From Nymphaea colorata (taxonomy: Eukaryota > Streptophyta > Magnoliopsida > Nymphaeales > Nymphaeaceae), in assembly GCF_008831285.2 (NCBI RefSeq), contig NC_045139.1, positions 35,375,706-35,439,705 of the forward strand: a stretch of DNA of 64,000 bases, in the 5' to 3' direction. The position numbers and the translations under genes are program-made. This document shows, piece after piece, positions 52,099 to 62,019 of this stretch. Under the pieces are notes generated by a model. It did no database searches. It saw only the letters and a program-made list of their open reading frames with translations, and was not told the origin of the DNA. Numbering within the stretch: the stretch's first letter is position 1; each line of letters begins with the position of its first letter.

Positions 52099-54164
52099 CT
52101 GGGAAAAAAAGGAGTCTTCCACAGTAGCACTTCGGATGTAGCTAAACATTTTTCCTGCCACAAAAACAGGAACAGACTCCAAAATTCAACATCATGTCTC
52201 GTTAGTGATTCACCTGATTTATCTATATATCTTCACCAGGGTGGTGAACATTCATGTTCTAAATATGGAATTTTATGGGCGAAGAACAATTTTAATTCTT
52301 ACGCTCTTACTATACAGTTGCACTAGCACATAGTCAAAACAGATATTTGTGAAATTCCTATACAGTTGCACTAGCACATAGCCAAAACAGATATTTGTGA
52401 AATTACTATACAGTTGCACTAGCACATAGCCAAAACAGATATTTGTGAAATCTAATAAATTCTTATAGTTTCACTACAAATTTTTTTAACAGGTTTGAGC
52501 AGAATTTTGCTGATTTTTTTTTTTTTGCAAATAATTGGTCATTTTACACTGGCATACACTGTATGTTATTTGTCACTTTTTAGTAATGAAGATAGAGTTT
52601 CTAAGGGTTGTGCACTTAACCATAAAGCATTAGATTATAACTACCTTTTTCTTTACACTGGTTATATATTTCTTACATTCTTTTCAGTCATTTAAGTCAT
52701 ATTGGCTAGTTCCCAATTTTCAGATGATTTACATTCTTTACTTGTAGATCACTAACTTGAAATATTTTTCTCCTTTTGGCATAGAAAAAAAATGCAATGC
52801 TATCACTAAAAAGCGATAAAATGCAATCCTAATTACTAAAAGTTTAAAACCTCGAGAAATAAGAGAGAGAATGGGAAAAAACTGCATATGAACAAAAGAA
52901 GAACAAGTAGAAAAAAAATACTACTCAAATGGTAAAATAAGAAGAATATGAAGCAGAAAAAAGGAAACTGTAGAGAAAAAAGGCTGTTGAAGAAAATAAT
53001 CTAGGCTGAAGGCTCTTGGGGTCTTACTGTCTTAGACTCTTAAGCAATGGCCTGAGCATTTCCATATGGCACGTTGCCTGGAAACAGCTAGCCTACGCCG
53101 GTCAAGACACAGACCTAAACCAGACTTTGACAACATAGCAGCCAGAAAATCAGACAGTAACCCCTCCAAGAAAGTTCTGATATAAAACCATATAAAAATA
53201 GAATGACACAAGACTTTGAGGTGGAAAAAAGGAAAAGAGTGAAGAAAGTGCAGGGGCACAGCAAAGTTTCAAGAAAGCAACCAACTAGGTTCAGTAGCCT
53301 TTTGCCTATGCTGCAAATATTCACATATTCAGAGGCCGAGTTCATCCCCAGTAGGTGCTTCCCAAAAGCAACTACTCAAAGACAAAAATCACAAATTTAC
53401 AGAACGGAAGTGGCCCAAGTTTCGTGGGATACCATTACGTAGGAGACACCCCAAACATTCTTCTACGGATAACAAGCAGATGAAGAAATGAATGAACTGC
53501 TTCGTACGTCAAGTGAGCAAAAGCGTAAAGCACTAGGAAGATCATAATGAGAAGCAGAAATCCTATATTGACGTAGACCAAGGACTGAACTAGGGTTAGT
53601 GTTTGAGCACCTCGACGCTCGTTGTCCACTCCAAACAACATTACCCAATCGATGTAAGGGTTTGATCGACTCAACAGTTCGTACGACACTAAGATCTTAA
53701 AGAAGTTGAATTTTGTTTTACGCTAACACGCCTCTTGTGCAGCAAAATTAGCCCCAAATCATTTTCTCCATAAAAAATAAAATTCAATAGATTCCAGCGA
53801 GGTCAATTTATCCTAAAAAGTTTCAAGCACGCAAAACAAGCTTCCATCAAATTGATCAATGAAACACCAACCCCATTTCCCATCAAGGTTCACGGCACAG
53901 AAACCAACAGGCACGCAACGAACAAGCAATCGAAGCACGATTGGTAGCAATCCATAACTGATCCCACGAAAGCTTCAGTAAGCCCTAGGAAATAATAGGG
54001 CAAAACAGAAGAAAAATAGGAAAAGAAAAGGACAAGGAAACTTTCATGACCTGCGTCGCTCGAGCGAGCTCGTCGATCTGAGAAAACCGCTGGGGACTCC
54101 GCTTAACTTTTGCGTCGCTCTTGTGCAGGGCAAAGCCGCGAAGCTTCTTGAATGAGGACTTCAT
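42410..54164 (-). CDS. BAR-domain, proline/serine-rich protein (At2g33490 type)
   Basis: Minus-strand exons: 54051-54164, 49889-49961, 49445-49519, 46660-46721, 46500-46568, 45976-46004, 45690-45894, 45380-45604, 44358-44414, then 42463 (or 42410)-43483. The start is MKSSFKKLRGFALHK. Residues 1-240 hold the BAR helices (QIDELARATQ, SLRELGSCLLEK, LGKAQYQIQKFVDSY, ATLFIFRLKSLKQGQ, SLLTQAVRHHAAQ). About 240-275 is acidic (GLEDDDAEDGDDE). The last 340 residues are a Ser/Pro-rich tail with SPPLMSSPKISELHELPRPP and SSPPLTPLAFP. Family BAR domains dimerise and bind curved membranes; the plant tail is of unknown function. Total is about 643-661 residues, near the 620-odd of the Arabidopsis protein. 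The end is uncertain: reading through stops at 42410, whereas splicing at CAACAG|GTGCAC to an acceptor at 41896 adds Glu and stops at 41891. Intron 1 is 4.1 kb. Confidence 0.9.
46289..46341. repeat. (TG)n-(GA)n microsatellite in a BAR-gene intron
   Basis: A short TG run passes into a GA run inside the intron between exons 5 and 6. No coding effect. Confidence 0.85.
48295..49135. mobile_element. Fold-back element with GGA-rich and TCC-rich arms
   Basis: The outer ends are inverted repeats: GGGCCAGTTTGATGGC on the left, and TTCCAGTTTGATGGCC when the right end is reversed. Inside, 48456-48748 is almost pure purine on the plus strand (GGAGGAGGAAGAAGG units) and 48762-48948 almost pure pyrimidine (TTCTTCCTCC units), separated by about 13 bases of mixed sequence. 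The two arms can pair as a long hairpin. Frames in this block (up to 204 codons of Gly/Glu/Arg or Ser/Pro/Leu runs) are artefacts of the repeat. The element lies in the intron between BAR exons 3 and 4. Terminal wording resembles GGGCC-type plant MITEs, but no target duplication is clear. Confidence 0.7.
50751..51154. mobile_element. Non-autonomous hAT-type element with perfect 8-bp duplication
   Basis: GCATGCAA occurs directly repeated at 50743-50750 and 51155-51162. The ends are inverted repeats: CATGGTCACAAATATCG on the left and CATTGTCATAGATATCTGG in reverse complement on the right. The core is AT-rich with no frame. It sits in intron 1 of the BAR-type gene and seems to have landed in an older repeat: sequence at 50676-50750 (GCCACACCCACG...GGTGCAG) resembles that near 15630-16010. 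Confidence 0.8.
52043..52099. repeat. (CA)n-(TA)n compound microsatellite
   Basis: About 19 CA units followed by about 10 TA units, in BAR intron 1. Confidence 0.9.
52309..52451. repeat. Three tandem copies of a 48-bp unit
   Basis: The unit contains TATACAGTTGCACTAGC and AAACAGATATTTGTGAAAT and is repeated three times with only a few changes. It lies in BAR intron 1. Confidence 0.9.
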
Positions 54165-54626
54165 CTCCTCGCAGAAGCAAGGGAGCAGCTGCGCTTCTCT
54201 CCCCTCTCCCTTGCTCTTCTTCCTTCTCCTGATTCTTAGAACCAGTGAGCACCAAGATAACCCTAATCGGCCACGAGCTCCATAACGCGAGAGAAAGAGA
54301 GAGAGAGAGCGCGCTCAGTGGGAAAAGGAGAAGAATGGGGAGAGAGGATCCTCACAGGGAGACGGACCTGGAAGGTATTGGCGGGAAAGGCGAGGACAAG
54401 ATAGTCCTTTTAAGAAATCCGAGAACCCCCCGCAACCCGGGTTCTAACCATGGTTTGACCCGACCGGACGCTTATCCGCGGCTGCCCGCAATGATCTTCT
54501 CCGAGTCGGATGTGGCGGGACGGAATCTTTCGTATCGGTAATCGACGATCCGATACGAATCGAGTGGGGCCCCCGAACTCCTCATTCCCGTCCTTTGCCG
54601 TTGACTCCGCCAGTCTTCTCCTCGAG
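54165..54626 (-). promoter_or_regulatory. 5' leader and proximal promoter of the BAR-type gene
   Basis: The minus strand upstream of the ATG at 54164 has a CT-rich tract (complement of 54290-54310), a likely leader or start-site patch. The sequence is GC-richer than its surroundings. No clear TATA box was seen. Confidence 0.4.
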
Positions 54627-54641
54627 TGACGTGCCACGTCA
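54627..54641. promoter_or_regulatory. Near-palindromic double ACGT (bZIP-type) site
   Basis: TGACGTGCCACGTCA is two TGACGTG half-sites facing each other around one central base. On the minus strand it contains TGACGTGG, the known consensus for stress-type bZIP factors (UPRE-like), and TGACG, the TGA-factor core. A further GACGTGG lies at about 54660-54666. They sit about 465-500 bases upstream of the BAR-type start. Binding is inferred from the motif. Confidence 0.5.
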
Positions 54642-54669
54642 GCGAGGCGTCGTTCGTCCGACGTGGACA

Positions 54670-55481
54670 GAGTGCCAGCTTGGCACCTGATCTCTTTGAT
54701 TCGCCGGGTCCTCCGGAAAGGTCAAGTCAGTGAGTCACACTTACCATACAATAAACTCGTGTTGTTATTGTCGCCATCATCTATGGGGCTGATGTCGACG
54801 TCGGTCAAATAATGCTTGCTGATACGGGTTTATTTTGGAATATTAATTTCTTTTATTTTGTTAAATATTTAAAAAATATTTTATTAACCATTTTACTTAA
54901 AATAAATAACAAATATTTTTAAGTTATGAACATAACTTGCATGCTTCAACTTGCATATAAAGCATCACTTTACTTAGTATAAAAGCATAGCTTTAAGAGG
55001 TGAAACAAAAAATGCGATGCATAAACAAATAAATAATAATTTAACAAATTGTTATTATTGAAATTCCAAATGTTTGATGTTCATATTGAAACTTTTAATC
55101 TGAAATTATTGATGTTAAAATCTTCTTAAAATTCAATCATAATTGAGTCTCAATAATTCTTTCAACCCTAAAGATTTGTGCTCTCTAAACTTGTTTAAGA
55201 AGTCAAATTTGACAAAAAATAAGTTGAAAGCTCAGCCAAACCAATTGGACATAAATCCACCTACACCATTTATTATGTCCTAGCAATAATGAAGGTTGCC
55301 CACTTGACCCACCCCAATAGAGTCGATCCGCTGCTGGCTAGGATGCACTCAAATGAATGGATCATCTTCTTAGGTGCCACAGAGTTCAACGAACAAAACT
55401 GATTGCCTCCTTGGCTAGAGGTAAAAGTTGCAAACCAATGGCCGAGGGCATAGTGGGTGTTTAGGCCTGAACACCAACTCT
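54670..55481. other. Intergenic, no gene seen
   Basis: Very AT-rich from 54840 on, with no recognisable frame or element. Confidence 0.5.
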
Positions 55482-55719
55482 CAATGGCGGAGCCAAAATT
55501 TTTGGCAGAGGGTAGAGGCAGAGCCAAGATTTCTCCGTTGGTTTTTTGTTAGGTGGGGGAGGGAGAATCCGCAAACAGTCACTCGGTACGGAGCCAAAAC
55601 CTATCTTTCAAAAGTTTTTAGAGAAACCATATTTGCATCTTTCAAAATTGCAATGTCATTTTTGATGAGCTGGTGTGGATAGTGGCTCACACCACTAGCT
55701 AAATATAGCTTCGCTATTG
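55482..55719. mobile_element. hAT-like MITE, CAATGGCGGAGCC family
   Basis: The left end CAATGGCGGAGCCAAAATTT and the right end reversed, CAATAGCGAAGCTATATTT, are inverted repeats. The flanks CCAACTCT (55474-55481) and CCCACTTT (55720-55727) match at 6 of 8. It is a diverged relative of the copies at 34019 and 55755. Confidence 0.6.
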
Positions 55720-55754
55720 CCCACTTTTGTATTTTGTATTTGAGTCTTCTTGTG

Positions 55755-55947
55755 CAGGGGCGGAGCTAGGATTTTCTTCAAGGGCAGGCTAACAATCCGA
55801 CCTTTAAATCCGCGTAGGGTCAAACTGAATTCTAATACAAAAAATACATTATGTAATTAAAAAATATTATTTTTTTCAATATAAAAAAAAATTATTGGCT
55901 GGGTGGGGCCATGGCCTAGGCGACCCCCCCCCTCCTTCTGCCCCCTG
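55755..55947. mobile_element. hAT-like MITE, CAGGGGCGGAGC family
   Basis: It starts CAGGGGCGGAGCTAGG and ends CTTCTGCCCCCTG. The flanking 8-mers TTCTTGTG (55747-55754) and CTCTTGTG (55948-55955) differ at one base. The interior shares GGCCATGGCC and a C-run with 34019-34203. Confidence 0.8.
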
Positions 55948-56884
55948 CTCTTGTGTGACTAAGAGGTCATTTGGCATCCATAATAAATTGTTACCGTCCA
56001 ATAATTCTATCCGAAAGTTTGAGATAGATTCATAGAATACTATGTTATAAGATTTCATGAATCTGCCTTAATTTTTTAAGCAGTTCCACTGAATAGTAAC
56101 AATTTGTTACTGATATCACAACCTTTTAAGAGGTATTTTTGTTCCTTTACAGTTTTTTGACGTTCATTTTTGTCCTCATAAAAGTATACTGAACTACATT
56201 GTCCATGATTGCGTGACTTCGGGTGAGTGAGAGGCTAATCCCACCGCCCGAGTGAAGGCTGAAACCCTTTTCTTCCTCTCATCCTGTCAAGGTCCAAGGC
56301 TGCATTATGGTGTCTCAGGGAAGGTGCTCGTTATGCACTATTTGCATATCAGTATCTCCTTTTTTGCAATACAGATTGTTGACACCATGAGAGTTTGTAA
56401 CAAAGACTGACCGCCTACTAGCCTCTGCCTCGGTTGTTGCACCAACCTCTTCAGGGATATGATCGCCTGACTTGACACCAAAAAAAAAATATGCGGATGA
56501 GTTGAGTGCCAATCAATGCAAAGAGGCACCATAGGAGAATCACATGTGGACTTGTATGGACAGTTCCCCACACAATCTCACAAAAGTTTCTATATTTACA
56601 TATTAGTTGACCGCAAAAATATAAGGTGCTCTCAAATATTTTGCTATATATTTGAAAGGTCTAAAATTGTTTGAATTAGTGTACCTCAGACTAAAAATTG
56701 AATCTCGTTTTTCAGAGAACTCAATGTCGATGTCTTTGTTAGAATAATTGCTAGTTGTGGAATAGTTACAAGCAAGCATATAAGTGATGGTCGTAGTTGT
56801 GAGTTGTGACAGCGTCAATGACAAGGACCAGATTTAGAAAGAAGTTTAGCATGACTGAGTCAAATGACTAGTAGAATATTAGAG

Positions 56885-57132
56885 AACGATCTAAAGAGGG
56901 TCAGGATTGAGATACGGCTCAGACTCCTACAAGAGGCAGCAGTGGAGAATTTTCCGCAGTGGGCGAAAGCCTGATGAAGCAATGCCGCATGGAGGTAGAA
57001 GCCCTACGGATCGTGTTCTTCTTTTTCTAGAGAAATAAGTAATGACCATGTTTGACGAATAAGCATCAGCTAACTCTATGCCAGCAGCCGCGGCAAGACA
57101 AAGGATGCAAACGTTATCCAGAATGATTGGGC
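56885..57132 (+). pseudogene. Nuclear copy of a plastid 16S rRNA fragment (NUPT)
   Basis: The sequence follows plastid 16S rRNA on the plus strand through several universal landmarks: GAGATACGGCTCAGACTCCT, GGCAGCAGTGGAGAATTTT, GGGCGAAAGCCTGATGAAGC, GGAGGTAGAAGCCCTACGG, AATAAGCATCAGCTAACTC, GCCAGCAGCCGCGGCAAGAC and CGTTATCCAGAATGATTGGG. Substitutions and small indels throughout (for example in the loop after TTCTTCTTTTTC) show that it is a decayed insertion, not a working rRNA gene. It stops abruptly at GATTGGGC. The 5' boundary is approximate. Confidence 0.93.
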
Positions 57133-57150
57133 CAACTTTGACTTTTAATC

Positions 57151-57324
57151 CAGGGCTGTTCAACGAGTAAAGCCAACTTGGGGTCGACTTGAACTCGCCC
57201 AATAAAACTCGATGTTTTAGTAAATGAATCGAGTTTAAGTCAATAAATAAACTCGTTTAATTTTTTAATTTAATGAGTCAAGCTTGAGCTAGGTAGGCTC
57301 GAACTTGATTCGTGAACAGCCTTA
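57151..57324. mobile_element. Short inverted-repeat element, CAGGGCTGTTCA termini
   Basis: The left end CAGGGCTGTTCAACGAG and the right end reversed, TAAGGCTGTTCACGAA, pair as terminal inverted repeats. The interior has the GAGTCAAGCTTGAGC wording of the GTGAACA elements. No clean 8-bp duplication was found. It begins about 18 bases after the plastid-derived fragment. Confidence 0.5.
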
Positions 57325-57550
57325 TCCCCATTTCTTGCTTGGTTTGGTTGCCTAGACCGGTGTGCAGAAGTATTCTAAAGTGAGATCGAAGCATTGTGAA
57401 AGAAAACCAAGCCAAATTGGGATTGAGATTTACAATTGGGATATTATGAGACAAAAAAGACCTACATACAACACATGCGCCATGAACAAAGACCGGTAGA
57501 TGGCCTCATTGCGTTAGGCGTGAGGCATAGACCACATTATTTGTCCAACC

Positions 57551-57683
57551 AGGGGCGGAGCTAGGATTTTTTTTAGGGGCGGGCCAAATGGGAGTTGGGT
57601 TTATTGGGTTGGATTTGGGTAGGGAGAAACTGAACTCACATTCAAAAAATACATAGAGACAAAAAAAAATCAATTTTATATTG

Positions 57684-57733
<50 letters not shown>

Positions 57734-57780
57734 CGTACTGCACCCACCCTTTAATTTCCTCGTCCAAAACTTGTCTACGA
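57551..57780. mobile_element. Diverged or truncated CAGGGGCGGAGC MITE with TA expansion
   Basis: The left end CAGGGGCGGAGCTAGG is identical to that at 55755, and GAACTCACATTCAAAAAATACAT-type wording is shared too. The right end is unclear because a TA run (57685-57732) has expanded within it and no CTCCGCCCCTG end follows. Confidence 0.5.
57685..57732. repeat. (TA)n microsatellite
   Basis: About 24 TA units inside the truncated MITE. Confidence 0.9.
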
Positions 57781-58550
57781 CATCTCCATATTGCCATTTA
57801 AATATATCTAGAAAATAACATATAGTATTTTAAAATTCCCCAACATCGGCATCATCATATGAAAGGAAAATAAAGAAATAAAAATAGAGTAAAATGCAAG
57901 TATGGTCATTTGTATCTGGACTTTGGGAGTTGTCTACATCAGAATATCTCTGAGTATCTTTGAAGACATGAGAAGCAAACCATTCTTTTGAAAATGATCA
58001 ATTATTTAGTAATCTAAAAGGTGAAATTGTTCATAAATAAATAAATTCAAGAATGATTAGTGTGAACTATAATTTTAGCATGTGAAGTGTAATAAGCATA
58101 AGAATGCTCTTCATGTTGCCTTCGTTCTATCAAATAATTGCTGTGGGGCCTAAGTTTTACCAAACAAGAGAAAATAATTCAGATCTTCCATTTGTTTGAC
58201 CAACTAGATTTTTCATCTCATATCAAGCAACATGTCGTATTTACGTTTATGTCTTGTGTCAAATAATTAGTGAAGCACTTGTCAGTTGCTACTTTTAACT
58301 GTCGTAAAGATTTTTCTCTCTGTTTTCCTTTTTTTTTTTTTCTGGTTTCTTCACAAACTTTAACTTTTAAGTACGTAAATTATTTTGGCTTTACAATAGT
58401 CAGCAAAATAATTGACTTGTACGTGCCTATAAATATATGATTTTTTTTTATATGAAGATTTACGTATGGCCTGCTAAATAATTATTAGAAATTAAACAGG
58501 CCATTGTAGATTTTCTGGCTTTCCTGTTTGATGTGGCTTTCGACTTAGTC

Positions 58551-58606
58551 TCGGGTTCAAGCCCGAAAAAAAGAGTCTCGGGTTCAAGCCCGAAAAAAGG
58601 GCACCG
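58551..58606. repeat. 25-bp tandem duplication containing a B-box-like word
   Basis: GTCTCGGGTTCAAGCCCG plus an A-run appears twice in a row. GGGTTCAAGCCCG is a perfect small hairpin and fits the tRNA T-arm/B-box pattern, but there is no tRNA around it. Confidence 0.7.
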
Positions 58607-58829
58607 GACTAGCTTGATCAATTATCAGGTGGGCACAGTGGGCCTGACAATATTTTTTAATATATAATTATAATATTTTATTATGATTAATTATATATAT
58701 ATATATATATATAATTTAATCAGGCCATCTACGCTTGAAACTCACTCCTTAACCCGGCACAGAGAGAGGTGCACCAGAAACCTTGACGGCTTGTGAGGAG
58801 TTGCTCAAGCAATGGCAAACGCTCCTTAC

Positions 58830-59024
58830 CTTTAATTTCAGCAGTGCCGACATGTGTTTCCCAAACGATTCTTTAATTTGGGGTGTCACATGCTTCAGGG
58901 GCCTATCTTCAATAATAAAGTCTGGATTTTTCGAGGTAATTTTGCAAACTACTTTGTTTTTGGACCAGTGCATTAGGTGATCTTCTCCAATATATCCAGC
59001 TTCATCGAGTTTTTTCATGATAGG
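58830..59024 (-). CDS. Orphan exon-like open segment, function not recognised
   Basis: On the minus strand, an acceptor (AATTTCAG) precedes 59024 and a strong donor (AAG|GTAAGG) follows 58830. Between them are exactly 65 codons in phase 0 with no stop: IMKKLDEAGYIGEDH, HWSKNKVVCKITSKNPDF, IIEDRPLKHVTPQIKES, KHMSALLKLK. The composition is that of a normal soluble protein. I could not find partner exons on either side or name the family. It could be an internal exon of an undetected gene, or one exon left from a transposed or decayed gene. The reading frame looks intact. Confidence 0.4.
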
Positions 59025-60064
59025 CTGAAATTAAATTAAACATAATGGAATTTTTACGTCTCGGGCTTGTCTACTGGGATTTGGTAACAAAAATAATTCT
59101 CTGATCTCTATTGAGTTCGGATCGACTTTGTGATTCCGTGAAGATCAGACAACAAAAAACCCGATTGCATGTGAATTTCAGGTCTTAATCTAGTTGGACC
59201 TGCGTTTGATTTGAAACGATCAGCTCTAGGTAGGAAAACAAGAAGAAGAAGAAGACAGGATTCAATCATAACAAGTCGGGAGAAATTTGAGTGGGTCAGA
59301 CCATGTTCTCTTGTCTACTGTTTGCATGCTCCCATATAGACAATACGAACCCCCATTTTCTTGTTGGTCCGAAAATGCTAAACAAAAAAACTCTTTAACA
59401 GTTCTGAACTAATGGAAGGACAAAGGTAGGTTGGTAGAACAGGCTAAACGAGCACAACCGTGTCTCTCACCCCAATAATAATTTTTCTATATACAAAATA
59501 ATTGTAAATAGTTCTAAGAAAGCATCAAAAAATGGTCTAGAAATGTCTACCAAGTATGCTATTAAATCATGTAAATGAAAGTGCGACATGGACAAAGCCC
59601 TTGCCCCTGGAATCCAGGGCTGCTTGGGGACCTAAATGAAACATCAACTAGAATGTTGTACATCTACTATTTGCAGTTTAAAAAAGTAGTGCCCATAAGG
59701 ATCGAAGAACTAACGACAAACTTTCACCAACCCGGCAGTCTGACTGCTACTTACGGTCATAGCTGAAACAAATAGGCACAGTCAGCCACATCCAGTTCAT
59801 ATACATAGTCAGCTGAACCAGGAAACCATGGATATGCACATGCGATCAGTTTGCAACATATGCATGAAACTTCAAAGGCCGTTCTTACTACCATGCTGAC
59901 AATTATCTATTCTGAAAATCATCATGATTGCAAACCTCTAGCATGTGTCATTGTACAATGGGAACCACTGGCATTATGCAGATAAAAAAATCAAATTGAT
60001 TCGTCAAGACATGAAGATTCAAGGAGTATCTGCATTTGTATTAGCAAATTTAAGACTCGATGAA
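59025..60064. other. Intergenic, no gene seen
   Basis: It has no recognisable gene or element other than the last 8 bases, which are the left target duplication of the element that follows. Confidence 0.4.
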
Positions 60065-60544
60065 TAGGGGTGAACAACGAGTCTAACTATTTGAGCTCGA
60101 CTTATTAAAGCTCGGTTCCTGAACGAGTTCGAGTCGAGTCATTTGCTTAATGAGTCGAGCTCGAGTTCATGAGTCGACTCGTTCAAATAATCAAGTCGAA
60201 TTAGAGTTTACTGAACTTGAACTGTTAAAGCTTGACTTGCCTCGAAAATGATGTGTGGCGATTTTTTAAAAAGCTGGTATATTGTCATTAATTAATTATA
60301 AAAGTTTTTACAAAAGCTCCTTCAAGTTTGTTGAGCTTTAATCGAGTCAAACTCGATTTATGACAAAGTAATAGTTCATATATTCAAACTAGTTTGTGGA
60401 GCCTTCATCGAGTTGAGTTTGAGCTCAACACGTGACTGCCGAATCGAGCTCCAACTCGAGCTATTTTCGAGCTCGAGGTTTCATTAGTCGAGCCCAGCTC
60501 AAGCTGACTGAACTCGGGCTCGACTCGGCTCATGTTCACTCCTA
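60065..60544. mobile_element. Non-autonomous hAT-like element, GTGAACA termini
   Basis: It starts TAGGGGTGAACA and ends TGTTCACTCCTA (11 of 12 paired). The flanks TCGATGAA (60057-60064) and TCGATGAG (60545-60552) match at 7 of 8. The interior is rich in GAGTCGAG and GAGCTCGAG and parallels 4041-4402. It has no transposase. It is the best-preserved member of this family in the window. Confidence 0.8.
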
Positions 60545-60545
60545 T

Positions 60546-60690
60546 CGATGAGCAACTCGGTAGTGCTTTCGGCTTATGGCAATTATATCCATCAACCTCA
60601 AAGATCTTGTAGCGATGAGCAACTCGGTAGTGCTTTCAGTTCACATCTTACTGGCAATTGTATCCATCAACCTCAAAGATCTTGTAGTGT
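60546..60690. repeat. Imperfect tandem duplication (~70 bp)
   Basis: CGATGAGCAACTCGGTAGTG...ATCCATCAACCTCAAAGATC appears twice. The second copy has about 10 extra bases (TTCACATCTTACT region). Confidence 0.75.
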
Positions 60691-62019
60691 ATTGAGATGC
60701 ACCACATGCGGCAGCAAAACTTCATCTTTTGTAATGAAAAAGGAACTCAAGTTTCTAATGCTCCATCTAATCACAAACACTCGATTAAAGGTCATTTTGT
60801 AGATCTTAGACATGGATTCCGAGATCCTCATTTGTATGATTCCATGACCCACCAGACCCTAGTATATGAATATTCCAATTCAGGACTTTGATCATTGCAA
60901 TATGGCAGTGTGAATCATCGCCACAGAAAACGCGTTAAAAGACGCTTTAAATGTAAAAAATAGGTCAGCCGAAAAAAAGGGAGAGCGTGTTTTTTTTTTT
61001 TAAAAAAAAGAAACACGTTCTTTCACATTGTGCCCTTTTTTGTTTTTGTTTTCTCAGTTTTTTCAGCTTTTGATTGTCAGACAATTTTAGCATTTTATGA
61101 TTAAGATTTTGGCCACTTTTCTCTTTTTCACTAAAAGATTAATTGTTTTAACATGTGCCGCGATCGTTAAAAAAAAAAACTTTGTCTTTTTAAACCCGAG
61201 AAAAACATGATTGTTTAAAACTTGAAAACAATATTTATGGCCATAGTATAAAACTAAGAATCCTGTCAAAAATTTGACCTAGTGAGATCAATCTGTGATC
61301 TCACCACAGCCAAGCAACCAAGGATTGGAGTACTAGCTTTTTCTGCATATTTCTAGATATTCATGTCTGCTTCTCAAGAAAAAGAGAAGGCTAAGATGGT
61401 TTATTAATTAATCTTAATTAGAGCCAGTCCGTGGTCTTCCAAGTCTTTGGCATATTGTCTTGCTGCCAAGTGGGTATGGTCCCAAAGCTTGTCCTTTCCT
61501 TTGGAATATCGTTCTCACCAAACAATGGTCTAAGAAAAAAAACACACAAAGAACGCAACCAAACTAATGTGTTGTTTGTTTTTTTTTACAAGGCTAATCT
61601 CTTGTTGCTTGCCGTAAGCAAACTTAATGTGTTAATTTGTTTTGGCTCTCGCTTCATGTGAAAGCAGGTGTGTCCCATGGAAAGTTGGATGAACACCTCC
61701 CTTTCATCTTGTCACTTCAGTTCCCAACCAATATTTTAAATTTCAGCTGAGCAAACCATTGAAGACTTTTGGAAGTACTAATCCCCTAAATGTCATTCTA
61801 AGCAATTATTATATTGCCAACACGTAGCAACAAAAATACATTCCATTTGTTGATTCTTCAAAGTAGAGAGTAACTCATTTGAGTTGAGCACCACCCAACT
61901 CTTTTAAAAAATTGCTCAAGGGGTTAACATTATACCATCCGTGTTTTGCTGGCAACAATGTCCTCTAATGCCACTCCTTTATAATGTAAATAATAAACTG
62001 TAAATAATAGCATGCACGA
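60691..62019. other. Intergenic, no gene seen
   Basis: AT-rich with T- and A-tracts (60990-61010, 61168-61180). No recognisable frame. Confidence 0.45.

Noticed and set aside
51883-52182. Frames with Cys-Val and Tyr-Ile repeats
   Set aside because: They are translations of the CA/TA microsatellite at 52043-52099.
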